Below are positions 1 through 11,860 of a stretch of DNA of 64,000 nucleotides, in pieces. The notes under the pieces were generated by a model. The model was not told the DNA's origin. It did not search any database and saw only the letters and a list, made by a program, of their open reading frames with translations. The number at the start of each line of letters is the position of its first letter. Position 1 is the stretch's first letter. The position numbers and the translations under genes are program-made. The DNA is taken from contig JAEHOE010000001.1 of assembly GCA_016858145.1 (NCBI GenBank), positions 2,232,001-2,296,000 on the forward strand, in the 5' to 3' direction. The DNA comes from Edaphochlamys debaryana. Its lineage: Eukaryota; Chlorophyta; Chlorophyceae; Chlamydomonadales.

Positions 1-2249
1 CCAATACGGGCAGCGGCTCCGTCAGGTCAGTCAGCCAGAACTCAACCAGTACGGACAGTACGACAGAGCCGCGGCTGTCCGGCCCGCCGGCCGCCGCCGT
101 CAGCGTCCCGGGCTTGTACGCCGAGCCGCCGCCGCTGCCGGCGGCGCCGCCACTGCCCAGGTTCAGGCCATACGGCCCGAGACCCATGCCGCCGCCAACG
201 GCGCCGGGCGATGCGACGGCGGCGCCGGCGGGGCTGGCGCGCGGCCCGGCGGCGCCGTCGGCCCCGCCGCCGCCGCCGCCGCTGCGGGGCAGGAAGGCGT
301 CCAGGTACGTCCGCAGGAGGCGGTAGTACGGGTGGCTCTGCGGTGATAACACACGTGGCACCAACACGTCCGTCATGATCAAAGACACACTAGCACCCTT
401 GCCTCCAGCATCCCGCCCCTCCAAAGCACCACCACAGACACAGTTGCGCACACGCCCGTACACACCCTCACGTCAGCAGGGGCACACACACGCATCCCAG
501 AACGGGGGCGGCCCCCGCCCACCTGCAGGGTGCCCGTGGGTCGGCCCATGAGCAGCCCCCCCACGATGGCCGAGCCCATGCTGCGGAATCCGCTCATGGT
601 GCCCGCCATCATGGAGGCGGAGGCGGAACCGGAGGGGGCGCGGGGGTCGGCGCTAGGGGCGGAAGGGCGTGGAGCGAGGGCAGCGGGGGGGCGCGGAGCG
701 GAGCGTCAGGCAACCGGTGGCCGGGTGAGATGTGGGGCGAAGGTTGCAGCTGGAGATACCGACTGTGCGGAACCAGGCCGGGACTCGCACCCGGCCATGC
801 AGGCTTTCTGCAGCGCCCCAGCGGCTACCAGGATCCCCACTCCCGAGCGCCCCACCGGCCGCTGTCGCTGCTGCTGCCCCTGAGCACGTAGAAGGCGGTC
901 CAGAACATAAAGTACTCGAACACGTTGAGGAACACCTGGGGGGGTGGGGGATAGTGGTTGGGTTTAGTTGGTATGTATACGAGTGCGCGCAACCATGCCG
1001 CTGCGGCCCCGCCCCCTCCCCCGTGTGCCCACCTGCGGCCTGCCCGCCGCGTCCTGGCGAATGCGCCCCCGGTACTGCGGCCACGAGTCCAGCACGCGCC
1101 GCCCCAGGCCCTGCGGCTCCTTGAGCAGCTCCTGGGGGGGAGGAGGGGCGGAGGGGGTGGGGGGCAGGGCACGCAGCTGACTTCAGGTACCGGTGTCACG
1201 CCCTCAACCGCGTGCCTGGGCCCTGACGTCAGGAACCCCAACACACGCCCTCAAGCGCGTGCCTGGGCCCTGAGGCCGCCCGTGCGGCGCATCACCACGC
1301 AGCGCACGGATCACGAATCACGTCAGTCGCAAGAGCTGTTGCAGGCACAGCGCACAGGCTGCGGATCACAGATCAAGCGCAAGCCGGGGCCACGTGCCTG
1401 CGTGTGCGCCGGCAGCCGCTCCGTGGGGAAGATGTACTGCACCAGTCGGTCGCTGTCGGCCTGGGCCATGGCGGCAAACAGCTTGCCTGCAAGGGGTGGG
1501 TGTAGGGGGGGGGGGTTGGGGGTGAGCGGGAGGGAGGGGGAGGGGTGGAGAGGAGGGACGGGTGGTGTGGGGGTGAGAGGGGGCAGGTGAAGCCCGTGCT
1601 TCGGCCTCGCTCCGAAAAGCAGGCGTGTGAGGTTTGGGAGTTAAGGGCGGAGAGCAGTGGTAAGGGAGCTGGCCCTGCGGGTCCGGCACCACGGCAACAG
1701 CTCCTGAGCTCCGTCCAGCGCCCCTCTCACCGTCCGGGGACAGCAGGTCGACCAGGGCCTTGGCGTCCGCGTCACGGCCCTGCGCACGGGACCGGAGGCA
1801 GCAGTCAGACCAGGGCGGCGTGCGTTCATGGTTGGGGAGAAGGGCGCGGGTCAAGAGGGCCGCGGGGAGGGAGGAGGGAAGGCGGGCCCGCACCTTCGTG
1901 ACGATGTTCAGCCAGGATGCCTCGAAGTCGCCATACCCGAACACGCGCCGCAGCAGGTTGGCAAAACACTTGTCGAAGAACCCACGCAGGTTGTCCCTGC
2001 AAGCCAACGGGCACAACGTCGCGTGTGCTGTGCAGCGCTGCTCGCCGCCGCGGTGGGCCGCAGCTGGATGGCGCCAAACCGCGAAAGGCAGACGCTCGCA
2101 GGCCCCGCCACACACCGGTTGCTCGCCAAGCACTCCTCGACTGCCAGGCATGACTTGCGAATTGATCCAGGCGCGGTATGCGGCGAGTCCAGCACCCTGT
2201 TAAGGTTCGAGAACGGGTCGCGAGGGCCGTAGCCCACGCCCGCAGCCAT
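1..2249 (-). CDS. SMPD4-like (neutral sphingomyelinase 3 family) protein, 3' end beyond window
   Basis: Minus-strand, intron-rich gene beginning at the ATG at 2247-2249 (protein starts MAAGVGYGPRDPF) and running off the left edge, so the C-terminus is missing. Exons read by eye lie near 2249-2113, 2004-1894, 1783-1729, 1488-1393, 1131-1033, 936-877, 645-526 and 372-1. Landmarks match human SMPD4 as I remember it, in the same order: a first conserved block (DKCFANLLRRVFGYGDFE), then KLFAAMAQADSDRLVQYIFP, then LNVFEYFMFWTAFYVL (SMPD4 has LNPFEYYIFFFAL), then YLDAFLPRSG and VLVEFWLTDLTEPLPVL (SMPD4 has VFVEMWLHHYSLE). The family is linked to ER, nuclear-envelope and Golgi membranes and to sphingomyelin hydrolysis, although the catalytic mechanism is debated. 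A glycine-rich insert sits between the last two blocks. The family call is fairly good; enzymatic activity is not shown. Confidence 0.68.
1197..1275. repeat. 32-bp direct repeat in an SMPD4-like intron
   Basis: Two copies of a 32-bp unit, 1197-1228 and 1244-1275, differ at two positions (CACGCCCTCAA[C/G]CGCGTG at the start). They are separated by 15 bp and lie in the intron between exons near 1393 and 1131. Confidence 0.8.
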
Positions 2250-3066
2250 GGCTTCTGTTTATATGCTGGTGCTAGATCCGGTGGCTAATCATTGCTCAAG
2301 ACGCTCACAGGGCCGCAAGGCCACAATGCCTGCCGTGGCTTCTGTTTCCTTTTGAAGCGTCTGTTGCGGTGGGTAAACTGTTCTCAAGTATGGGCAACAA
2401 GTCGTGACATTACTGGTAGGCCAGGTGGAAGACCCTCCTTTGGACAGCATTGGCGATCGGGGGCACGAGGGCACTAGCCTCGTCCCCCCAGACTCCCCAG
2501 AGCGCCGAGGCTGGCCAGGGCTGGCCCTGCCCAAGGGTGAACAGCACGAGGCGCAGGCTGCAGGTGGCCTGGCAGTGGGCTTGAGTGCGGAGAAAGGGTG
2601 CAGGGAGGGAGGGCAAATAAAGGGCGTGGGCGAGGAGGGGCGAGGGGGCGAGGAGGGGCCAGGCGTTTAAGAGCACTCAGATATAGCATGGGCTACCCTA
2701 CGGCTGGAGACGGCTTCTTTTACATAGCACAGGAGTGAGCAGTGACCACCACACTACCCCGTGAGCACGGATGAGGAGCTCCAGGCTGCAAGGATGGGAA
2801 GGTGGGAGGGTAAGACTAGGGTAGAAGGGCGTGGCCTCCCTGAACCCCTTCGTGCCAAGTGGGTGGGATCCCGCAAGGGAGACACACATCACCACCCCTG
2901 CCCCCGGCTTGGTGCTGAAGTACCCTCACTCATACCGTTGCACACACATTCCCCCGACGTACGAGCGACAACCCCCAGCATCCCGGGACATCTGCACAGC
3001 GTGGTAGTCGCTTGATGCTTCATCTACCCCCGATCGCAACCTGATTGTCGCTAGCTGATAGCAAAG
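2250..3066. promoter_or_regulatory. Divergent spacer between SMPD4-like and MYND genes
   Basis: 817 bp between two outward-facing start codons, so it should hold both promoters and 5' untranslated regions. It contains a G-rich purine tract near 2590-2670. No convincing TATA box or structured RNA was seen. Confidence 0.5.
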
Positions 3067-6000
3067 ATGCACCCCGCTGATGAGGCACGGGCGATGGAGG
3101 AGCGCCGTCGCATCGACGAGTTCCATGCTCGCTTCCTCGCGAAGCAAGAGCGCCAGGGCGCAGCTGCAGAAGCAGCTAGCACACCTGGCGACGAAGAAGT
3201 CGACCCCGATTTGGCCTGCGGAGGCTGCGGCATCGGGCTGGAGCGGGAGGGCATGCTCGTCTGCGGGCAGTGCCGGACCACCGCCTACTGCGACCGTCAG
3301 GTGCGGCCCCCCTCGCCCCGGGCCCCGCGGCTCCCCACCACAACCCGGGATGACCTCACAGCTCCGGGAAAGGCTGTAGAGGGCCCCGCCCCGGACGCCT
3401 ACCCCTGCTGGAAGCGAAAGGGTGGAAGACAGAGACGGTACATGCCCTTGTGCCGTAGACCAAGCTGTGGTCTTGACCCCTGGTTCCTGACCCCTTCGCC
3501 GCCTCCAGAGGGCTAGCTTGCCACCATGCCCGCCTGTCGCTCACTCCCTCCCCTTCCCCCCCTCCGCAGTGCCAGACCAAGGGCTGGAAGGAGGGCGGCC
3601 ACAAGCAGGCGTGCAAGTGGCTGGCGCGGGCCCGGGAGCTGCCCCCGCCCAGCACCGACCGCTCCTACGTGGTGCAGATCAAGGCAGGGGGGAGGGGGGG
3701 TGGCGTTGGGCGGGATCTTGGGTCAGGGGAGGGGGTGGGGCGAGGAACAAGGGCTGTGCATGAGCAGGGACGAGGTTTTGCAGCTCTAGCCCAGTCCAGC
3801 GGCCACATGGCCCCTCTGCCAGCCGCCGCTACCGCCTGCCGTCGCCCCTCTTCACCACGATGCCCTCTTTCCTACGCTTTCCCTCCCGCCCCCCCCCCCC
3901 CACACACGTGCTCCCCAGCTGGTAGGCGCCGAGGGCCTGCGCATGTGGGCCGAGGGCCTCCGCCGCGGCGACGACGCTGACGTGGCCGAGGCGCACGAGG
4001 CCATGGCCCAGGCGCTGCGGCCCCGGGAGCGGGTGCTGTTCGCTCTGGAGGGGAGGCACCACCAGATGCTCAAGTTCCAGGTGGGGGGTGAAGGCAGGAA
4101 GGAGGAGTCGGGAGGGGGTGGAGGAAGGGGCGCCCCTAGAACTGAGTAGCATGACGCCAGCTCCAGGTTCCAGGTGGGGGTGAGGGCAGGCAGGAGGGGG
4201 TGTGTCAGGGCCGGATGGAGGTGGTGCAGGCGCAGGGCGCCCTTTCCATGGCCGCGCACTGCCGACCACACGCACCTCCCTTGCCTCCTGCCTTCCCACC
4301 CTCCCACCCACCCCCCAGATGGTGCCCCCCACCAAGAGGCTGGGGGCTGCCGACCTGGCTCTGTTCGCGCTGCAGGCCATCGTGCAGCCCCACTCGGGCG
4401 TGGTGGGGCTGGGGAGGGGGGGGACGGGCGTGGTGGGGCTGGGGAGGGGGGGAGGGGCGGGCGGGGGACACAAATCGGATGCCCTAACCAGGTCCCACGC
4501 CCAACGCGGCCGACCCTTGCTCCGTTGGCCAAACTGTCCCTCTGCTCAGCTTTCAACACTCCCCCCCCCCACCCCCCTGCCCCCCACAGCCCACGCTCAA
4601 CATGACGCCCGACGACCCACAGCGCCCCTACGCCATCTGGCTCCCCGGGATCATGGCCGACCGGCCCATGGTGGGAGCGACCCGGCGAGCTTGCCGGAGG
4701 GACCAGGAGCCGCTGCTGATGCACCTCGTCTTCCTCTTACAACCCGTCCCTTCAAAACCCGCTCCGGCGCACCGCACCCTCCCAACAGGCCGAGCCGGTG
4801 GGGGACCTGCTGGCGGGCGCGGGCCTGGCCGTGAGCTCGGTGTACGTGGGCGGAGGGTTTGCGCAGGAGATGCGGCTGTACGGCGACTCGGCGGGGTTCA
4901 TGGTGGAGGTGAGGTGCCGTACGTGCCGTACGTTCCTTGCACGGCGCTTTGCAGGGTGAAGTTTATCGTGGAGCACTCCTAGCCCCCATGACCCGTGCAC
5001 CTACCGGTGCGCTTCAGGCGAGCCGTGGTCCCCACAAACGCCGCACGGGTCAGGCCCCACGTCTCACACCGTAACTCTTCGTCTGCCACCCGCTGCATGA
5101 CTCAGGTGGACGTTGACTACTTCACGGAGGACGAGTCGAGCGGCAGCGAAGAGTACGGCAATGACGAGGACACGGAGCCGGACAGCGAGGAGGAGGCGGC
5201 GGGGGCGGCGCGGGCGCAGCAGGCACAGCACGCTGAGGCGCAGCGCAGGGCGCGGCGGCGGCGGACCAGGAAGCCCCGGACCCAGGGCGCCGGCACAGCG
5301 GCTGCCGAGGGGGCCGAGGCGGACGTGGAGGGGGAGGGGGAGGGGCGCAGGAGGCAGGGGCCGGCAGCAGGGGCCCAGGGGGCCCGGCCGCGTGTGCTTG
5401 TGGTGTCGGGGCTGCACATGTTTGGCGAGGCGCCCGAGTCCGAGGACCCGCTGCTGGGGGCGGTGGCGGGGGCGCTGCGCAGCCAGGCGGGCGCAGAGCT
5501 GGAGGTGGCCTACTACAAAAAGAAGGTGCGGCCGAGGTTGCGTTTTAATCTTTGCGAATCCCCCCTCGAGTTACCCACCTGCTGCGCGCAGTGTAGATGA
5601 CGCTGCGTTCTTACTACCTCACCCGCTCGTCCTTCCTCCCCAAGCGCTTCCCTCAACCCACCCCACCCCACCCCACTCCACCCCAACCCCTCTCGCCAGG
5701 GTGGCGCCCGGGCTCAGGAGGCCGTGGCCCAGCAGCTGCTGGGGGGCGGCTTCGAGGCCTGCGTGGTGCTGGGGCTGGGCTCGGGGGACGACTTCAAGCC
5801 GCGCACGCCCACCTTCCCCTGGGGCGAGGGGCCCTGGAAGCAGGCGCTCACGCAGTGGGTGGCCGGCGGCGGAGTGCTGGTGGTGCATGGGGAGAGGGCG
5901 GCGGCGGCGGTGGCGCGGGAGTGGTTCGGTCTGGCGTGGACCATGGAGGGCGACTGGTACCGCCGGTGAGCGCGTGTGTGATGTGGGTTAGGTTTTGGGG

Positions 6001-6915
6001 AAGGGGGAGGATGAAGGGGAGGAAGGGGATGAGGAAGGGGAAGGAGGAAGGGGAGGAAGGCGGGCAGGCAGGGACGTGAGTCGAAGGAGGGAGTTGAACT
6101 CGATGAGGGATGGGGTCGACATGCGGAGTGTGTGCGTACCTAGCGCCTGCTCCACGACTCATGGCCTGCCCTCGACTGCCCCGCCCCACACGGCCCCAAC
6201 CCCAGGACCGACCACGTGCTCTGCCCCACCAACCCCCTGCTGGGCCCCCTGGCCCGGCGCCTGCCCGTGTCGTACAACGTCAAGGCCGCCATGCTGGGGG
6301 ACGTGCCGGGGGACCAGGTGTGTGGCAGGAAATCGGATTTCCAGGGGAGGGCTGAGTGTTTCGGGTCCGGGTCCAGGTCCGGGTCGGGGTCCGGTAGTGT
6401 CTCGTCACTGCTGCGTCGCCACTGCCCTTGTACCCATCTTGACGGTTTGCGCCCCTTACATCCGCCTCCCGGCGGCCCCACAGCGCATCTACTCCACGGC
6501 CCCCGGCGCCGTCACGCACTCGCACGTGCCCCTCATGGCGGGGGCGCCCGTCGGCGACCGCACCGTGCTGGCGGGGGCGCGCGTGGGGCAGGGGGCGGTC
6601 GGCTTTTTCGGGGACGTCAACTGGTGAGTGGGCGGGCTGCGTGGGGGGCTGCCTGTTGGAGAGCGCAGGCAGGCGAGGAACGACGGCACAGCGGCGCATC
6701 GGCGCGATGGTCTTCTGCGCCCAGGACATGCAACCCGCCACTCCAGTACACACGCCGCTTCACTTTACCCTTCTGTCATTGACCCTGTTCCCCTGCCCCC
6801 CCCCTGCCCCCCCAGGGAGGCCCCCACCATGGCGACGGTGGCGGGGCTGGTCAAGCACCTGGTGGCCTCCCGGAGGGCTGCGGTGGCGGCGGCGGGGTCG
6901 GGAGCTTCTTCGTAG
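3067..6915 (+). CDS. MYND zinc-finger protein with conserved C-terminal Rossmann-like domain
   Basis: Plus-strand gene of about 11 exons encoding roughly 590 aa, with ATG at 3067 (MHPADEARAMEERRR) and stop TAG at 6913-6915. The first two exons (3067-3300 and from about 3570) together give a MYND finger: CGGCGIGL, then LVCGQCRTTAYCDRQ, then CQTKGWKEGGHKQACKW after the splice, supplying the expected Cys/His ligands. MYND fingers bind proline-rich partners. Later exons carry PTLNMTPDDPQRPYAIWLPG, an acidic/basic low-complexity linker (about 5106-5390), and a C-terminal domain with RPRVLVVSGLHMFG, QWVAGGGVLVVHGERAA, SYNVKAAMLGDVPGDQ and GQGAVGFFGDVNWE. That last part resembles a glutamine-amidotransferase/ThuA-like alpha/beta fold, an inference from the beta-strand and HG pattern. 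No known pathway is assigned. Several introns are G-rich, one with a tandem repeat. Confidence 0.7.
4395..4454. repeat. 30-bp G-rich tandem duplication in a MYND-gene intron
   Basis: Two tandem copies of a unit beginning CGGGCGTGGTGGGGCTGGGG lie in the intron after the exon ending near 4392. The runs of four or more G could form a quadruplex in DNA or pre-mRNA. Confidence 0.75.
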
Positions 6916-7615
6916 AGGGGGACGGACGTCCGCGGGGTATGGCCCAACCGATGCTGTAGTAGGTACTCAGATACGGCCGAAGTGATCATGTGTACGGCCG
7001 GCGCTTCTCCTCGGTGTGGGGAGCAGCGGCGTGCTGTCCGCAGGATGTGGCTGCGCCGCTAGTCATCTGGCGACCAGCTGGGCAAGGCAGCGGATGGTGC
7101 AGGCTGTGAGCCGGCAGGTCGGATTGATGCGTCATGAGGCGGTTGTTTGGGGAAGCAGGAGAGGGGCGCAGAGGCCTTATGCAAGTTGTGCTACTGGGTG
7201 TGCCCTTCCGGAGGCTCACGGTGCAAGACTTGATGGGCAGGGGCTTCAACCCGCCATTACAACGGCATCTAACACTCTTTATGCTTCGCCACCCTGATGC
7301 GAGCAGCCTGCTACCGACCCCATCCGCCTCACCCGACTTGACCCTGCACCCAGCCCGTCGGCAGCCTCACCCCCTCCCCAGCATCACTGGTCTCTGTTGC
7401 CATCCTGCGTACGGAACCGCAACTCACAACCCCTGTCTCACCAGGCCAGCATAACACAAATGCCCGCCTGCACTCTACCGCCAGCAACCCCGGTACACTC
7501 GACGCCTCGCTGCTAGACAGGGCCTTCTGCCAACCGATAGGGGCAGAGGGTGCCAGCCTACGGTGCCAGCTCTCGCGGCAGACCCCCAGCCCCGGACAAG
7601 AGGCGCATACGGCGC
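6916..7615. other. Convergent 3' intergenic region
   Basis: 700 bp between the MYND-gene stop and the BPI/LBP-gene stop. It should hold both 3' untranslated regions. A minus-strand TGTAA lies at 7257-7261; no plus-strand TGTAA was found for the MYND gene. No further gene is supported. Confidence 0.5.
7257..7261 (-). terminator. Candidate TGTAA poly(A) signal for the BPI/LBP-family gene
   Basis: TTACA on the plus strand reads TGTAA on the minus strand, about 355 nt beyond the stop codon at 7616. TGTAA is the usual volvocine poly(A) signal. Confidence 0.5.
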
Positions 7616-10600
7616 TCAGCGGAGGCTGGGCTTGGGCGCCTCCCTAGCGGAGGGCGGCGGCGGCGGCAGGCGCACCTCCACGTCAGCAGACATGCCGTAC
7701 CATCGGTCCCACGTGGTGGCCTGAGCCTGTTGCGATGAGGGCGGGCGGGCGCAGCCGGGGTGTCGTGAGGAGGGTCAGCGTGCACTCAAAGCGCCTCCTC
7801 TACACACCCAGTCATCGCCCCCGCCCCCTCCGGCCCCGCACCAAGGCACCCATCCCCTCTGCCCCCCTCTCCCTTCGCCCTCCTCAGTCCCATAAAGGTA
7901 CCCATCTTTCCCCCCCGCCCGCCCCCCTCACCTGTGTGATGGACACCATGGAGGCTATGGGCGTCTTGACCAGCAGCTCAAACACCTGGCGCAGGGAGGC
8001 CAGGCCGCCGTAGTTCTGGGGGGGAAGGGTGAGTGGGTGTGTGGGGTCCGGGTTGGTGAGCGAGGGGAGTTTCAAGTGAGGACTGCAACAAGTCAAACCG
8101 CTTGGGCGCTCTGTGGGGTAAGGTTGGTGAGCGAGGGAAGTTTCGAGCGCGGACTGCGACAGGTAAAGAGCGCATCGAATGCACCGTTCGTCAGACCCTG
8201 CCCGTCACACAGCTGCCCCGGCCCCCCGCACCCTCCACCCTGCCACCGCCCCGCCTCCCCTTTCCCTTCCCCGCCCCCGGCACCCCCACCTGTATGAGCC
8301 ACACCACGGTGTTGTCCCACTGCTCCGCGGGCACCTCCAGCTCCGAGGCCTCCACCACGTGGTGCGCGGCCACGTCCCCAATGGTGATGGAGTCCCAGTC
8401 GAAGGCGCCCGACACCGTCAGGTTGGCGGCCAGGCGGACCACCTGCCGAGGAAGCGGGAAGGGATGGGTGTGGGGTGGGGTGGGGTTGGATTGGGGTGTG
8501 GGTGGGGCGTGGAGGGTGGCGGTGAAGGTGAGACGGGTGCTGTGGCGCGCCGAGCCCCGTAGCCCTGTGGCTGGCTCTGTCTTGGATTTGGTGCAGTCTC
8601 CAGCCCTCCGACTCCCCCCAGCCCTCCAGCTCCCCCCAGCTTACCTCCGGGTTGCCCAGGCTCTCATTGGCCACCACCAGGCTCATGCGGTAGTAGGCCT
8701 GGGGGGGAGGGTGGGACATGGGGGCGTGAATGGATAGGCCGAGGAGGCGAAGCCCTGCGCTGTACCTGCCTACTACCCTCTCGCCCCGCACTATACCGTG
8801 CACCCCCCATCCACCCCGACCCCTCAGCCCCCCCACATGCATGCACGTGCCCTCAGCACACGCGCCCCCCCACGCACCTGCACGGTGGCCCCCTTGTCCG
8901 GGCTGAAGGCCAGGGAGGGCACGTCCAGCGCCTGCACGTTGATCTCCATGCGCATGTGCGGGTAGAGCGTGGGCAGCTGGGGGACCAGCAGGGCCAGCAC
9001 GTCCTGGGGGGGGGGGGAGAGGAGACGAGGAGGGTGCGCGGTGGGGGGAGAAAAGGGGTCAGGAGGAGCTTGTAGGGGGCAACAGGGGCCATACGGTACA
9101 ATAAGCGAGATGCGGACGGCCACGCTACCGGCCTCCCAAACGCGAGATTGCGAGGGCCCCAGCTTGGTCCCTACCGTGGTGATGGACAGCCCCGGCACGG
9201 ACCCGTCCTGGAGCGAGAACACCTGACAGGGGATGGGGGGCAGGGGGGGCCAGGCGGTAAGCCAAGCATGGATGGCACGCACGCGCGATGGCGAGCAGGG
9301 GCTGGGCCCTTTCCCTGCCATTGCCACTCCCGCACGCCCCCCGCCCCGACAAGGCTGGGGCCGCGGTGCCGCACCCACCAGCTTGCCGCCCTTGTACAGG
9401 GCCCACAGCACGCAGTTGGCCGTGGCCTCGTGCAGGTAGATGGAGAGCATGCGGGGGTCGCCCGCGATGGCGTCGCCGGTGAGGGGCAGCGGGGAGGCCT
9501 CAAAGGGGCAGGCGGTCATCTCGTCCACGGACCCCAGGCCCAGGGCGGACAGCAGGGAGGCGGCGGAGGCGGCGGTGGAGGAGGCGGCGGTGGAGGCGGC
9601 GGTGGAGGCGGCAGTGAGGCGGCGCTGCTGGGCCGTGGGGACGGCTTCCGCGGCGTCCTGCACGGCGTTCACCTGGAGGAGGGAAGCTCGGGGTGGGGGG
9701 AGTTGGCGAGCTGTGCCCCCTCTTCCCTCTCTCTCTCTCTTGCATTCCCTGCAGGCTGCAGGGGCCCAGAGCCCTCCCCCTCCCCCCGCTCACCTCCACC
9801 TGGCCGAAGCCCTTGACCAGCACGAAGGCCGCCGTGTAGAGGGAGTACTCGAAGGCGGCGGAGAAGGGCAGGCCGTGCACCTCGAGGCGCGTGGGCAGGG
9901 AGGAGAGCACCTCGTTGATGCGGGCGGGGACCTCGTTGTCCAGAGCTGAGGTGACGCCGTTGTTGACCTGGGGTGGGCGAGGGGTTGGGGAGGGAATGGA
10001 GGGGGTAGGGGCGAGATGTTGGGGCGGGAGGTGTGAGCCGCATCGGTGGCAATGCCATGGCGACGGAAGGGGCCACGCAGGCTGCATGGCCGTCCACGTG
10101 ACCTGCACCTCGCATCGAGCACGGGCCAAGGAGGTCGCGGCCCTCCCGGGTAGTCATACGGAGGCACCGCACGAGACGTTCTCAATGCTTCTCCCTGTCT
10201 GCCCTCCGGGCCTCCCGTATCGCGCATCACGGCCCGCTCACGTGTCTCTTCACTGCCTCGTTGAACAGCGTGAGTACGGCCTGGTAGAGCCAGTCGGCCG
10301 AGTAGGAGTGGATCTTGAGATCCACCTGGAGGGGACGACGGGGGGAGGCAGTTGGATGGCGGGAAACAGGGCAGTGGCAAGCAAAGGGACACGATGTTGT
10401 GTCGAGGCCATGGCGGCGCGCAAGGGAAAGCGGAATGCTGGGCTCATCCCACCGAGGTCTATGTCAGTCACAAGGCCCCAAGCCACGCACCGTCTCGAAG
10501 TTGCTGTTGGCGGTCACCACGGTGAGCTGCGGCTTCTGCAGCGCCTCGTCCTTGTGCAGCTCGAACACCCAGTCGATGGTGCCGCCTGGGGGGGAGTGGG

Positions 10601-11860
10601 GAGTCACGGGGCGCCGTGTTCGGGGTGAGGGTAAGGGTACAGGCGGTGGCCGAGCAGGGGCTGTGAGGCGGGGTGTTGAGGCAGGGCGCGTAGGGGCGGG
10701 AAGGAGGCCCGGGCCAAGTGCCGAGCGCGATGAAGATTAGTTGCAGTGCCGTGGCGCAACGGCCCGAGAGCCAGCAGCGTGAACCCCTGGCCCTGCCCCT
10801 GGGGGCCGCCTGCCCGCCGCTCCCGGCTCACCGCCCAGCAGCAGCTCTCCGTCCCCTGTGCCCGACAGCCCCCCCTTGGTCCAGTGCCTGAGGTTGGGCA
10901 GGGCGTGGTGGTTGGCAGGAGTCCCATACCCCATCGCACACCGCTGCTCGCCGTAGCTCCCAGGACGCCAGCCCCTACCATGACGCCCGGAGAGCCACGG
11001 TCCCGCGCCCTAGACACGCACCACTTGAACGTGAGGTTGGCGTTGATGTCGCACGCCAGCAGGTGGAAGAAGCCGTCACCCAGGATGGTACTGCAGGGTT
11101 ACGGCAAAATGAGTACAGGGGATCAAGAGGGGATTCACCGAAGATTATGCATAGAGCTAGCGCGCAGCTGGCGGCCTTGGCAGGACGCGGCCTGACGCAG
11201 GCCCCCCCCGCCACGCCTCTGCACCCAGCCAACCCACGCGTGTGTAACGTACTGGCACCTCAGCCAAAGGCACACTTGCAGGGATGTACGTGCAACCAGC
11301 GCTTCCATCCATCCCCGTGCTTGCTCACAGGTTGGCCCGATCGGCGGGTGCCGAGAAGCCGACCACCACGATCTCCGTCAGGGCAAGTTCGAAGGCACCA
11401 ACAATCGGGATGGAGAACGTTTTGGACACGTCCGGCGCGCTCTGGCCCTGGTGTCAGAGAGAAAGAGGAGGCAGTGGGGTGAATTGGTGACCAAGAAGTT
11501 GGCGTGTGGGCGGGCGCCGGAGGTGCGGGCTTTGCCCCAAAGAGCCGTGCCCAAGGGGGGGGCCCTGCGGACCTTGAGCTTCTGGCCAAGGAAGTCAAAG
11601 GCCACGCCGATAGAGTAGTCGAATAGCCTCTGGCGCGCAGCGATCTGGATGCCCGCAGGGCCCTCGCTCAGCTGCTGCTCCTCGACCGACGACATGGCGT
11701 AGGTGCGGGCAGATGCCCATCGGCCCTCGCCCGCGTCGACCGACGCCCTGGCGGAGCTCTCTCGGGATCGGGTTGCTCCTCGTGGCAGCCATGAGCCATG
11801 GGACAGGGCCAGGCCCGCGAGCGCCAAGCACAGCGCGAGATTCGTCCCTCGTCCGCCCAT
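7616..11860 (-). CDS. Secreted BPI/LBP/CETP-family lipid-binding protein
   Basis: Minus-strand gene of about 14 exons, roughly 550 aa. The ATG chosen is at 11858-11860 (MGGRGTNLALCLALAGLALS), which gives a clean signal peptide; the five codons upstream start with GTG and were not used. The N-terminal half has GIQIAARQRLFDYSIGVAF, SIPIVGAFELALTEIVVVGF and ILGDGFFHLLACDINANLTF. The second half has LPFSAAFEYSLYTAAFVLVK, then LLVPQLPTLYPHMRMEINVQ followed by DVPSLAFSPDKGATVQ. This reproduces the BPI pattern in which FLPEVAKKFPNMKIQIHV is followed by a strand and VDVQ. The last exon (about 7733-7616) gives a beta strand, WYGMSADVEVRL. The family folds into two tubular lipid-binding barrels that bind lipopolysaccharide or other lipids outside the cell. 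A Ser/Thr/Ala repeat is encoded by a GGCGGT-type run near 9550-9615. The ligand cannot be told from sequence. Confidence 0.78.
8041..8167. repeat. Imperfect direct repeat of about 56 bp in a BPI/LBP-gene intron
   Basis: Two diverged copies, about 8041-8097 and 8113-8167, share GGTTGGTGAGCGAGGG and GGACTGC[A/G]ACA. They lie in the intron between exons ending near 8290 and 8017. Confidence 0.7.
9545..9615. repeat. GGC/GGT-type coding repeat in the BPI/LBP gene
   Basis: Purine/G-rich hexamer-like repeat on the plus strand. On the minus strand it encodes an Ala/Ser/Thr run (STAASTAAS type) in the linker region of the lipid-binding protein. Confidence 0.7.

Noticed and set aside
2200..2230. GGTTCGAGA resembling a tRNA B box
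   Set aside because: It lies in exon 1 of the SMPD4-like gene and no matching A box or cloverleaf was found.
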